Assembly: GCA_003550325.1 (NCBI GenBank)
Contig: QKWP01000590.1
Location: forward strand, 153,698 to 217,697
Reading direction: 5' to 3'
Length of the DNA: 64,000 nucleotides
DNA from: Gigaspora rosea
Lineage: Eukaryota > Glomeromycota > Glomeromycetes > Diversisporales > Gigasporaceae
The notes beneath the pieces are model-generated. The model saw nothing but the letters and a program-made list of their open reading frames with translations. It did not search any database and was not told the DNA's origin. Made by a program: the position numbers and the translations under genes. Each line of letters opens with the position of its first letter. Positions within the stretch are counted from its first letter, which is position 1. Below are positions 37,025-48,469 of this stretch, one piece after another.

Positions 37025-37600
37025 GTGTTGACCTATAAAAAATTACACAAAAACGGGCATAACTCTCGATCCAGTAATTAGAATTCGATGAAACAACCAC
37101 CATTCGACTCAGCTCGATGAGACGGTTCGAATGAGCTATAGATCATCCCTGTACGACCATTGGTTACCAAGATCGGAACCAATAGATGATCAAGTATCGG
37201 ATCTACAATTTGATTGGCTAGGCGATCTACTGCGCGCCAAAACGCATATATGGCATTTATAAAACATGTCATATTTATAGCATATATACTCTATATTTTA
37301 TTTATAACACATATATCATTTATTTCATATATTACATTTATATCATTTATACTATATATTTTATTAGTAATAGATATAGCATTTATTGCACATGTAATAG
37401 ATATAGTCCGTTACATTTGTGAAAAACAAAAATGTATAAAAGCGGCCGATGTGGACCCCAAGTTCAACATCGAGTCTTCATACTCTTTCACTAATAAAAA
37501 CAACTATTAACTACACAAATTAAACAATTATTAGTATCCTCATATACTTCTAATTGTAGCCTCTTTCGTAATTGCAAATTGCCTTAAATCTTCTTTGTTA
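37025..37600. other. Unidentified insert with core-promoter-like motifs
   Basis: GATTGGCT (CCAAT-type) near 37210, a short-period ATTTATA repeat, TATAAAAG near 37434, then GC-richer sequence and AATAAAA near 37491. This layout could be a solo LTR, but TG/CA ends and a 4-6-bp duplication were not found. The 98-codon ORF through it is low complexity. Confidence 0.25.
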
Positions 37601-38099
37601 AGTTTTATTAAAAAACGCCTTCCGACTTAGATATATCACAGTAACAAAGTGAGGTTACACAAAGTGTTCACTGTCTAAGATCGCTCTAGTTACCTAATAT
37701 CTTTGAAGAAGTGGATATAGGATAACAATAGTTATTAATAATTTTATAATTTTATACTTTTGGCCAGAATTATAAAAATTTGACCAGAATTATAATTATA
37801 ACCTGATATTTTCGGGACCCCACCCACCCACCAAAAAATCACGTAATTTCTGGAAGCCCCCTAACCTGGATTATACATGAGAACAAAAGCATTTCGGGTT
37901 CTAAAACCCGAAATTAAAATTTAAAGACGAAATTGTTTTTGACCTATTTTACTTGAAAGACAAAATTATTTGATACTTTTTTTGAATAGACGAAATTATA
38001 AGAAACATATATATAGAAATTTTATTTGCTCTTCCTTATAAAAAAATTTAATTTTCTCTAATGAAGACAAAATAGGCCTTTTTCAAAAATCAATTTCGG

Positions 38100-39255
38100 T
38101 AGCATCACTAATCTGGATCATATCAAGGACGCGTTTGACTAATATTTTCGAAATGTTTCGATGATTTTTGATGATTGTACTACAAAATTAGATTAGATCT
38201 TTGTTTATTTTTTTGTTTATAATTTAGATTTTCTATCAATCTTACGTTGTTTCTTCATTTTCCTTTTGTTTTTTTGGTTTCATTTCATTTTTTTTTAGTT
38301 TTGTTTTGTTTTTTTTTATTTTTTAATTTTTTTATTTTTTTAATTTTTAAATTTTTTTATTTTATTTTTATACTTTACCACTGGCACTTTGCAAGAAATC
38401 CAACGACTTTTCGATACTTTGCGCAAGCCAACTCAGCCTTTCAACGCTTTGCAAGAACACACTCCAGCAATTTCTAAATTTCAAGAACGCAAGTTTTTGC
38501 AAGTTTTTGCAAGATTTTGCTTTATTTATTTTTTTGTTTCATGTTTTTTGTTTTTGTTTTTTTTTTATTTTTATTAATTTATTTTATTCTGGCACTTTGC
38601 GAAAACCTTCGACGATTTCTAATTGCAAAATCACAAACTTTTACTTCAAAGAAATGGAGATTTGGGGCTTTGTTTATTTTTTATTTAGTTTGCTTACATT
38701 TTTGTTTTTTGTATGGTTTCTTTTTTTTTACTTATTTTTTTAATTTTATTTTACTTTATTTATCCTTTACTTCTTTTAGAACTTTGCAAGAAAACAACTT
38801 AACTTTCTGGCACTTTACAAGAACACCAATTCTAACGTCTCTGGCACTTTGCAAAAAGTCATGAATATGAACGAATATAATCGAATATAAGCGAATATAG
38901 GCGAATATAAGCAAATATAATAGTTTATTTTTTTTCGTTTTTGTTTTTTTTGTTATTTTTTCGGGATTGTTTTTTGTTTTTTGTTTGTTTTTTTACTTAT
39001 TTTTTTTATTTTATTTTATTTATTTCTTACTTCTTTCAGAACTTTACAAGAAAATAACCTGACTTTTCCAGCACTTTGCAGGAACACTATTTCTAACTTT
39101 TCTGGCATTTTGCAAGAAGTAGCAAATATGAGCAAATATAAGCAAATATAAGTGAATAAGCGAATATAAGTGAATAAGTGAATATAAGAAATATAATAGT
39201 TTATTTTTTTCAGCGCAATCAACAGAACTCTTTCCAACGATCCCTCGTACCAAAA
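38100..39255 (+). repeat. Dispersed repeat R2, plus copy
   Basis: Dense CACTTTGCAAGAA motifs at irregular 30-60-nt spacing within T-rich sequence. Two decamer arrays (CGAATATAAG-type, period 10) lie at 38868-38922 and 39120-39196. Overlapping ORFs are phenylalanine-rich artefacts. Confidence 0.6.
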
Positions 39256-39289
39256 ATTTCAAGAAGACCGACCTATGAAAACTTTACAT

Positions 39290-40385
39290 TTAATACATAA
39301 AATAGTAAATTGGTTCTATCAAATAAAGCCTGCAGTAAGCGGCACTTGTCTTTTAGAGGTAAAGTTCATAGACTATCTGCTGACAAGCTCAGAGCTTATC
39401 ACTTACCATTAGTGGGCCTCTTGTTTGGCACTATCGAGCAAAGAAGTAGTGGGTACCGACCTAGAGTTTAGTTTTGAGATGTGTTATTATGCTAAGCGCA
39501 ACTCCTACCAACTCTTTTATATTTGTACTTTTCTGGGCTTTTTTCGCTACTTGCTGGAAACTTCGAAATTTCGCCAAAAAGTGGAAAATCTAGCTTACCC
39601 CTCCAAAAGATCGGTGATGTTTACTCTTTCCGAATTGGAATAACGCCTACCAAATTGGATCAAGTCACGAGGGTGTTTTGGACTTGTCTAAAACAAACAA
39701 TGAATTACACGTGAACACATAGAAGCCAAACCGAAATGAAATTTCTTCTGATGCATTCTAACACCTGGCGTAATTTTAGTTATCTTTCTATCATTCTTTA
39801 CTATATGTAAATAGTACTTTGGTAAAGCTGAATAGCTTTATACAGTCTATATAATTTTTAAACTAGTTCTTGCAAATGTTTCTTTTCTTTTCTTTTGTCT
39901 TTTTGTCTATTCTCGTTTTTATATTTGTTTATTTTGAATTTCGTGTAGGTTTTGTAGTAGTACCCCACTAGTACCTCCTTTATATTTCCTTTTGTTTTCA
40001 AAATATTTGTTGTTCGTATGGATCTGGATTTAATACTCCTTGTCCTAGAGGCTAGGTAAAGAAGATCAAAGGAAAATTAGTAATGTTGGCAAGCCTTCTT
40101 GAAGCCTTATAGGAAGAAAGAAGATAGAAAGATAATTTCTAGCTTGTTGTAAAAAGGGAAGTCCTTTTTATTTCGGCGTTAAGTAGCTAGATAAGCTATC
40201 TATTTCAATACCAATTTGGTATCAAAATAGTGCAGTAGGTCGCATTTAGGTATCCGGGTACTTAGATACCGACTGGATAGCCGGATGATGCTAAACTTAG
40301 TTATTAGGTAGTACTATGTAGGTGCAGTAGTAAATACAAGTATCTTAATAAAGTATTAGCATGGCTGCTTAAGTTAGAAAAAAAA
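39290..40385 (+). repeat. Dispersed repeat R1, longest copy
   Basis: Order of blocks: AGACTATCTGCTGACAAGCT, then TACCCCTCCAAAAGATCGGT, then GGTTTTGTAGTAGTACC, then GGAAAATTAGTAATGTTGGC, then TAATAAAGTATTAGC. Each block recurs in other copies (5.4, 18.1, 22.4, 30.0 and 34.6 kb). No intact ORF conserved between copies. Confidence 0.6.
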
Positions 40386-40554
40386 GGAAAAAAAAAATAG
40401 GTTATTTTTTTATAGCTAACTGTGGGTGAGCGAAAATAAGTGTTTAAGGCTAGTTTTTTGTATATAGTAATAGAATTAAATGCAAAAAAGTGCTAAAGTA
40501 GTTTAAAATATTTGTAATAATGTAAAAATAATACATAATATATAATAAAGTATA

Positions 40555-42530
40555 ATATTAATTAAAAATGTATATTTAATAAATGTAAAATATAATGTAT
40601 AATAATAATAAATAAAAAAATATAAAATTTTATATTAAATTGCGAAACCGTGCAAAATATTGCGAAAACCTGTAAAAATGCATGATTATGTGAATATGTA
40701 TATCGTTTATTATTTTTAAAAATTTTTAAAAATTTGCAAAAATTTGCAAAATATTGTGAAACAATGCAAAAATATCAAAATAATACCTCCTGCGCGCTTT
40801 AGTTTATTGATCGGCATGAGTACGCGACTCCTGTAGGGGAGGTAATTTGCATTTTTTTATTTGCAATATATTTTGAAATATTTCGAAATAATAACCGTAA
40901 TATTACCGTAGTATACATAATATATTGCATAATCTATCGTGTCGACCATAAGATTTTTGTAATATTATGGGCTATAATATCTTACGTAAGATTATGTATA
41001 TATAATTCGCTGATGTAGTACAAAAAGATAAGTACCAGTTCTTTTTTGTTTGTTCTTTTTGTCCTTTGGGTTTTTTTTGTTTTACTAAAATTTTTTCTTG
41101 TAGATTCATGTTTTGCTAGAGTATTGGAATAGCGTCGGGAATGAAGATTCGGGAACTGGAACTGGTCGTCGTGCTTTTTTAGGTACTGAAATAGTGCATG
41201 AAATTCAGAAATTTAAGGCAGTAGATGTATAGTAATTAGGAAAATTAGATTAGAATTGTTTTTTTTTTGATCGCAGAAGCGTTATAGGCTTCTTTTTTTT
41301 TGATTGTTATGATCGCGGGATCATTATAGGCTTTTTTTTTTGGATCGTTATAGCTTTTTTTAATAAATAAAGTTATTTAAATAAAAAAAAAATCTTTAAT
41401 TTATTAGTAATTAATCGTATTGGTATTACAATTCGGTAAATTGATTGGTTGGTAGATCGGCAGGTCGATTGGTTGACAGTTGGGTCCGATTGTCCATCAC
41501 CTTGATCATGTGAACATTTTTGGTTGGTAGATCACAGGGGTGCACGAAAAACTTAAACTCTTTATTTTATTATTATTATATTTGTTATATATTATATTTT
41601 TACATTTATTAAATATACATTTTTAATTAGAGCATGCCAGAAATTACGTGATTTTTATTATAAATACATAGTCAGGAGGTGATCATGTCTATATATAATA
41701 TATATATAATATATTAAATCTCATATACGGTATATAATGTATATTATATATAGAGAAAATGTTTTCCTCGCACCTGTTTGGCCATGCACCCCTATGTGCA
41801 TGCATATAAATTAGATCAAGATCATCAAGATAATTATTTTTTTTTTGTTTTGATTTGGTTTTTTTTTCTTTTGTTTATTATTTTTTTTTGTTTTAGTTGC
41901 TATCATCGTTATGGTGTTGTAATAGGTGTCATTTCAAGTGTCGTCGCTAGTGTCGTCGTTGGTGTTGCCGTTGGAGTTTTTCGCGAGTGGTCTTACATGA
42001 TCGTCTGTGTTTCTTTTATTCTTCTTATACGTTTCTTCGACATAGTAGATGTAACATTTTTCCAGTAGGTGGATTTGTATGTGTCTCCGTGAAGTGGTCT
42101 TGTACGTTTTTCGTTAGATAGTTCTGTACGTAATTTTCGCTTTTTGGTAGTCCTGTATGTTTTTCGTTAGGTGGCCTGTACGATTCTCTGGTAGGTGGTC
42201 TTGCACTTTTTTTTGAAATTGTCTTGTGGTTTCTTTCGTTTTCTTTTTCTTTTTTCTTTTTTTGTTTTTGTAGTATATTGACCAGTTTTTTTTGGTGTCG
42301 TTGGTACTTGTGGATTCGCCTTGACTTTTTTTGTCGTTGGTTTTCCGGCTTTGTAGATATACGTTTCTCTAGTGGTGGACTTGTAAGTGTTTCCGTTAGA
42401 TGGTCTTGTACGTTTTTCATTGGGTGGTTCTGTCTGTTTTTCGTTGGGTGTTGCTGTACATTTTTCGTTGTGTGTTCCTGCATGAATCTCCGGTAAGTGT
42501 TCTTCACGTTTTTCCGAAATTGTCTTGTCT
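40555..42530. repeat. Left copy of a 1976-bp direct duplication abutting an N
   Basis: Matches 42532-44505 base for base in every stretch compared, except two extra T near 42434. Ends exactly at the N at 42531, while the other copy begins right after it. Confidence 0.9.
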
Positions 42531-42531
42531 N
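42531..42531. other. Single-N assembly gap
   Basis: The only ambiguous base noticed in the window. It marks the joint between the two identical segments, most simply a contig join whose overlap was not collapsed. Confidence 0.9.
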
Positions 42532-44505
42532 ATATTAATTAAAAATGTATATTTAATAAATGTAAAATATAATGTATAATAATAATAAATAAAAAAATAT
42601 AAAATTTTATATTAAATTGCGAAACCGTGCAAAATATTGCGAAAACCTGTAAAAATGCATGATTATGTGAATATGTATATCGTTTATTATTTTTAAAAAT
42701 TTTTAAAAATTTGCAAAAATTTGCAAAATATTGTGAAACAATGCAAAAATATCAAAATAATACCTCCTGCGCGCTTTAGTTTATTGATCGGCATGAGTAC
42801 GCGACTCCTGTAGGGGAGGTAATTTGCATTTTTTTATTTGCAATATATTTTGAAATATTTCGAAATAATAACCGTAATATTACCGTAGTATACATAATAT
42901 ATTGCATAATCTATCGTGTCGACCATAAGATTTTTGTAATATTATGGGCTATAATATCTTACGTAAGATTATGTATATATAATTCGCTGATGTAGTACAA
43001 AAAGATAAGTACCAGTTCTTTTTTGTTTGTTCTTTTTGTCCTTTGGGTTTTTTTTGTTTTACTAAAATTTTTTCTTGTAGATTCATGTTTTGCTAGAGTA
43101 TTGGAATAGCGTCGGGAATGAAGATTCGGGAACTGGAACTGGTCGTCGTGCTTTTTTAGGTACTGAAATAGTGCATGAAATTCAGAAATTTAAGGCAGTA
43201 GATGTATAGTAATTAGGAAAATTAGATTAGAATTGTTTTTTTTTTGATCGCAGAAGCGTTATAGGCTTCTTTTTTTTTGATTGTTATGATCGCGGGATCA
43301 TTATAGGCTTTTTTTTTTGGATCGTTATAGCTTTTTTTAATAAATAAAGTTATTTAAATAAAAAAAAAATCTTTAATTTATTAGTAATTAATCGTATTGG
43401 TATTACAATTCGGTAAATTGATTGGTTGGTAGATCGGCAGGTCGATTGGTTGACAGTTGGGTCCGATTGTCCATCACCTTGATCATGTGAACATTTTTGG
43501 TTGGTAGATCACAGGGGTGCACGAAAAACTTAAACTCTTTATTTTATTATTATTATATTTGTTATATATTATATTTTTACATTTATTAAATATACATTTT
43601 TAATTAGAGCATGCCAGAAATTACGTGATTTTTATTATAAATACATAGTCAGGAGGTGATCATGTCTATATATAATATATATATAATATATTAAATCTCA
43701 TATACGGTATATAATGTATATTATATATAGAGAAAATGTTTTCCTCGCACCTGTTTGGCCATGCACCCCTATGTGCATGCATATAAATTAGATCAAGATC
43801 ATCAAGATAATTATTTTTTTTTTGTTTTGATTTGGTTTTTTTTTCTTTTGTTTATTATTTTTTTTTGTTTTAGTTGCTATCATCGTTATGGTGTTGTAAT
43901 AGGTGTCATTTCAAGTGTCGTCGCTAGTGTCGTCGTTGGTGTTGCCGTTGGAGTTTTTCGCGAGTGGTCTTACATGATCGTCTGTGTTTCTTTTATTCTT
44001 CTTATACGTTTCTTCGACATAGTAGATGTAACATTTTTCCAGTAGGTGGATTTGTATGTGTCTCCGTGAAGTGGTCTTGTACGTTTTTCGTTAGATAGTT
44101 CTGTACGTAATTTTCGCTTTTTGGTAGTCCTGTATGTTTTTCGTTAGGTGGCCTGTACGATTCTCTGGTAGGTGGTCTTGCACTTTTTTTTGAAATTGTC
44201 TTGTGGTTTCTTTCGTTTTCTTTTTCTTTTTTCTTTTTTTGTTTTTGTAGTATATTGACCAGTTTTTTTTGGTGTCGTTGGTACTTGTGGATTCGCCTTG
44301 ACTTTTTTTGTCGTTGGTTTTCCGGCTTTGTAGATATACGTTTCTCTAGTGGTGGACTTGTAAGTGTTTCCGTTAGATGGTCTTGTACGTTTTTCATTGG
44401 GTGGTTCTGTCTGTTTCGTTGGGTGTTGCTGTACATTTTTCGTTGTGTGTTCCTGCATGAATCTCCGGTAAGTGTTCTTCACGTTTTTCCGAAATTGTCT
44501 TGTCT
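42532..44505. repeat. Right copy of the 1976-bp direct duplication
   Basis: Same sequence as 40555-42530 at a constant offset of 1977, minus 2 nt. Sequence after 44505 continues the repeat, so only the left copy is truncated. Confidence 0.9.
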
Positions 44506-45066
44506 TGTGGTTTCTTTCGTTTTCTTTTTTTTTTGTTTTTTTTATAGTATATTGACCAGTTTTTTCAGTGTCGTTGGTACTTGTGGATTCGCTTTGCTTT
44601 TGCTTTTTTCGTCATTGGTGCTTGTTGGCTTTGAGTTGTCGGTGCTTGTGGTTTCGCCGTGGTTTTCGGTGTTATTGATACTTCTTTGGTACTTAATTAC
44701 ATTGTTGTATCGTAGTGTAGTGTATTGACCAGAGATTAGAGTAGAGCTAGGGTTCGGGTTCGGGTTAGGATTCTAGAGTAGGGTTAGGGTTTGGGTTCGG
44801 GTTAGGGTTATGCTTCTAGTTAGGGTTCAGTTTATTAGTAAGGTTATTATAGATATATAGAAGTTAAAATAGAAGTTATTAAATATACTTGCATTTCGTT
44901 GTAAATTAATAAATATAAATTATGCAAATAAAGATATGTATATGTAAAGTTCGTGTAAGTTCGTGTAAAATAAAAAAAAACTTAGGAAATTTGTTATTCC
45001 TGTAATCGAATTTGATTGGTCGATCATGGATGAATGGCCACGCAGGTGCGTAAAAAACTTAAACCC
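43730..45066. mobile_element. 1.34-kb Mutator-type element with T/G minisatellite
   Basis: The 24-bp imperfect TIRs end in CGCACCTG. TTATATATA / TAATATATA flank it (9 bp, one mismatch). The interior is strand-asymmetric, with degenerate GTCGTYGTTGGTGTYG and TCTTGTACGTTTTTCGTTAG repeats. A minus-strand lysine-rich ORF across it is repeat-derived. A TTCGGG/TTAGGG tract lies at 44748-44828. Confidence 0.6.
44748..44828. repeat. Degenerate telomere-like tract
   Basis: GGGTTCGGGTTCGGGTTAGG and TAGGGTTAGGGTTTGGG repeats on the plus strand, inside a Mutator-type element. Confidence 0.7.
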
Positions 45067-45091
45067 TAATATATATATTATTTGAAATTAA

Positions 45092-46128
45092 GTAACTTTT
45101 GGTCTACTGGTCCGTTTTGGGTGGTTTTACTACCAAAATGATCGTCTTGATGAGACGATTCTAACAAGCCCAAAATTATCGAAATCCAATTACAGGGTCA
45201 CAAGATCGTTAAGGTTTTGTATTATTTTATATATGTTTTAAAATAAAATTTTAAGATATATATATAAAATAAAACAAAACCTTAGCATTCTTGTGACCCT
45301 GAGATTGGATTTTGATAATTTTAGGCTTGTTGGAATTGTCTCATTGAGTCGATCATTTTAGTAGTAAAATCGTCCAAAACGGTCCAGTAGATTGAAGGTT
45401 ATTTAATATTAAAAATTATATATATTATATATATTTTATTTAATATTAAGTAACCTTTGATCTACTGGTCTGTTTTGGACGATTTTACTACCAAAATGAT
45501 CGTCTCAATGAGACGATTCTAACAAGCCCAAAATTATCGAAATCCAATTACAGGGTCACAAGATCGTTAAGGTTTTGTATTATTTTATATATGTTTTAAA
45601 ATAAAATTTTAAGATATATATATAAAATAAGACAAAACTTTAGCATTCTTGTGATCCTGTAATTGGATTTCGATTATTTTGGGCTTGTTGGAATGGTCTC
45701 ATTGAGCTGATCATTTTGGTAGTAAAATCGTCCAAAACGGTCTAGTAGATTGAAGGTTATTTAATATTAAAAATTATATATATTATATATATTTTATTTA
45801 ATATTAAGCAACCTTTGATCTACTGGTCTGTTTTGGACGATTTTACTACCAAAATGATTGTCTCAATGAGACGATTCTAGCAAGCCCAAAATCATCAAAA
45901 TCCAATTACAGAGTCACAATATTGCTAAGGTTTTGTTTTATTTTATATATCTAATATATATATCTTAAAATTTATTTTAAAACATATATAAAATAACACA
46001 AAATCTTAGCGATCTTGTGACCCTGTGATTGGATTTTGATGATTTTGGACTTGTTAGAATCATCTCATTGAAACAATCATTTTGGCAGTAAAATCGTCCA
46101 AAACGGACCAGTAGATCACAAGTTATTT
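45092..46128. repeat. Three M2 palindromes in tandem, 358-bp period
   Basis: Units 45092-45402, 45451-45760 and about 45808-46128 are each palindromic (TTTGATCTACTGGTCYGTTT...). They are separated by identical AT spacers containing TTATATATATTATATATATT. The first two units are the most alike, so the array grew by duplication of palindrome plus spacer. Confidence 0.8.
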
Positions 46129-46282
46129 AATATTATCTATATTTGTATAATATATTATAAAAAATTAGTTGTTATATTAACCAATCAGAATTGAGATAGA
46201 GTGATCACACCATACATGGATGGGGTGGCTACTAAGTAAAAAATACTATGTGATTTATGGCACGCCCCTTAATATTACATAT

Positions 46283-47220
46283 TTTATTAGATATTACATT
46301 ATTATACAATATTATTTTTACATTATTACAAATATTTTAAACTACTTTTACACTTTGTCGCATTTAATTCTATTATTATATACAAAAAACTAGCCCTATA
46401 CACTTATTTTTTCTTACCTCACAGTTAGCTATTATCTTCACTTCTTTGTTTTCTATTGTTTTCGTTTTGGCTATTTCTTTTGTTTTGGCTATAACTTTGT
46501 TTTGCTCTTTTTTTCTAAATATTTCCTAAAACTAGTAGAGAAGTAAAAAAACCATTTTTTTAGAAGTATTGGTGTTCTTGCAAATTGCCAGAGAAATTTA
46601 ATATGTTTTTGCAAAGTGCCAAAGAGATATTCTTGTAAAGTGCCAAAAAAGTTGCAAAGTATTGAAGAAGTCAGAAATAAATAAAATAAAAAAAAATAAG
46701 TAAAACAAAAGCAAACAAAAAACAAAAAATATAAGCAAACTGAATAAAAAATATAAACTAAGCCTAAATTTTTCATTTTTCTAAAGTAAAAGTTCGCATT
46801 TTTGCAAATTCAGAAATTGCGAAAGCTAGGTTAATGTTTTTGCAAAATGCCAAAAAAGGCACAAAGTGCTAAAAAAGTCTAGGTTTGTTTTTTTGCAAAG
46901 TGCCAGGAAGTAAGGGTTCTGTTCTTGCAAAGTGCCAAAATAAATAAATTAATAAAAAAAATTTTTAAAAATAAAACAAAAAACCAAAACAAAAAATATG
47001 AAACAAAAAAATAAATAAAGCGAAACCTTGTGAAAACTTGCGAAAGCTTGCACCTAACTAAATTATTTTTTTAAAGAAACCTTCTTGAAAATTTAGAAAT
47101 TGCTAAAGAAATCAGTTGTGTGTTCTTGCAAAGTGTTAGAAGTGTTAGAAGTTTGGGTTAGCTTGCGCAAAGTTTCGAAAACTTGTTTGTTTTCTTGCAA
47201 AAGTGTTTTTGTAAAATGTT
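46283..47220 (-). repeat. Dispersed repeat R2, minus copy
   Basis: Reverse-complement R2 with TTCTTGCAAAGTGCCA motifs. The 95-codon minus ORF at 46489 is part of the repeat. Confidence 0.6.
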
Positions 47221-47661
47221 TCGAAAACTTTCATATATTATAAACCAAATAATAAAGTCTTAGAAATAAACAACAAAAAAGTTTCTAATATTTTCAGAAA
47301 TTTTTTTTTGGCTACAAAGTCTGCAAAGTCTTTTGTCAAAATAAAATTTGTTTAAAAAGTTTTGTATAATATAAACTAAATAAAAAAGTTTTAGAAAGAT
47401 AACTATCAAAAATACTTTCTAATAACATAAGCAAATACTACTAGGCGTCAAAATATTTATCAAAAAAAAAGGTTTTAAAAATTTTTGTATATTTATTAAT
47501 AAATTGTTGTTGTTTCAAATTTGTAAATAAAGTTGAAAAAATAATGATCATTGTTTATATAGAAAATTTTTTTGATTATCATGTATTTATGCATATATTT
47601 ATTTTATTATAAAAAAAAATTTGTAAATTTTAAAAAAATTTAAAATATGCATAATACTATA

Positions 47662-48240
47662 CTATTCAGTATCTTTCTCAGTGTTTTTTCCTCCTGTTTC
47701 TAACTCTTCATTATCATCTTTTTTAGCAGATTTTTTCACTAGAACAGCAGCTGGTTTTTTCAGTTTAACTGCTATGGTTGCAACAGTTTTTGAACTTATT
47801 AATATTTTTTTGCCTTTTTCGTAGTTTTTCAGTTTTTTCTAGGAAATTATGTTTTGTTAAAGTCTTATAATTTTTATAATTAAATTAATTATTACATAAA
47901 AGTATAAAATGTTGTTAAATTAATATATGAATGTAGAACTTACACCTACAATATCTTCTTCAGGATTTTGTATATCACCTCATTTTTTAGCAAACTATTA
48001 AATTTGTATATAAAATGTTAGTTATAAAATTTAATTTTTATCATAGTAATAAATTATAAGAATTATCTGAGTTTCTTATTGAACTTCAGAACTTTTTGGG
48101 CTACTGTGTTTTTTAGGAGTCTAAAAAAATTACAAGTTAATTAGATAAAAATTAAAATTTATCATATTATTAAATTATAATAATTACACTTGTTCCACTT
48201 TTTTTTGTCTTATCTTAAACTTAAATAGTTTATATCTAAT
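47662..48240 (-). pseudogene. Decayed lysine-rich multi-exon gene, 5' end lost at a MITE
   Basis: Four exon remnants on the minus strand keep a common phase. About 48190-48240 encodes RYKLFKFKIRQKKVEQ, with donor GTGTAA. 48067-48120 is 18 codons (TPKKHSSPKSSEVQ, then TAA) with its donor mutated to AT. 47944-47994 is 17 codons with an in-frame TGA (...GDIQNPEEDIVG) and a perfect GTAAGT donor. 47662-47838 is 58 codons (KKLKNYEKGKKILISS...), lysine/glutamate-rich to a TAG. Acceptors are pyrimidine-tract AGs. Introns are 70-105 nt. Two stops and a dead donor indicate a pseudogene. The MITE 48257-48469 lies immediately upstream. Charged composition suggests a nuclear protein; family not recognised. 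Confidence 0.5.
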
Positions 48241-48256
48241 TTTATAATTTAATAAA

Positions 48257-48469
48257 TGTGACAAATCATAATGAAATCCAGATTAAAATGAAATAATAGT
48301 ATAAAATCTCGAATACTAAATTTTTTTTGGGGTACATTTTTTAGGGTTAGGGGTTTAGGGTTAGGGTTAGTTTTAAAAAAAATTATAATAAACAAGTATT
48401 AATGGGTTTTAGAAGTCTAGCAGGTTAAGTATAGAATGTAGATTTCATTTTAAATTATGATCTGCGACA
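48257..48469. mobile_element. MITE with internal telomere-like motif, copy 2
   Basis: TIRs TGTGACAAATCATAAT / TGTCGCAGATCATAAT. The interior TTAGGGTTAGGGGTTTAGGG is shared with 24544-24755. Confidence 0.75.

Larger units (their letters stand above)
35919..37861. mobile_element. 1.94-kb Harbinger-type element with nested elements
   Basis: TIRs GGGGGCTTCCAGAAATTAC at both ends; TAA duplicated at 35916-35918 and 37862-37864. Inside are a variable-hairpin element (36027-36338), concentric M2 palindromes (36405-37022) and a third insert at about 37025-37600 containing TATAAAAG (about 37434), which could be a solo LTR or another element. Confidence 0.8.
43607..46268. mobile_element. Harbinger-type composite element, TTA duplication
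   Basis: Left GAGCATGCCAGAAATTACGT (also at 41630 in the duplicated copy) pairs imperfectly with the right end, whose complement is GGGGCGTGCCATAAATCACA. TTA flanks both. The same flanking sequence occurs uninterrupted, in reverse orientation, at about 40515-40590. Contains the Mutator-type element 43730-45066 and three tandem M2 palindromes. Confidence 0.65.

Noticed and set aside
37025..37600. Solo LTR
   Set aside because: TATAAAAG and an AATAAAA are present, but no TG...CA ends, short target duplication or second copy were found.
42025..42507. 160-codon lysine-rich minus-strand ORF (and its duplicate at 44002-44436)
   Set aside because: It is the translation of a degenerate minisatellite inside a Mutator-type element; the frame breaks with the 2-nt difference between copies and there is no start context or domain.
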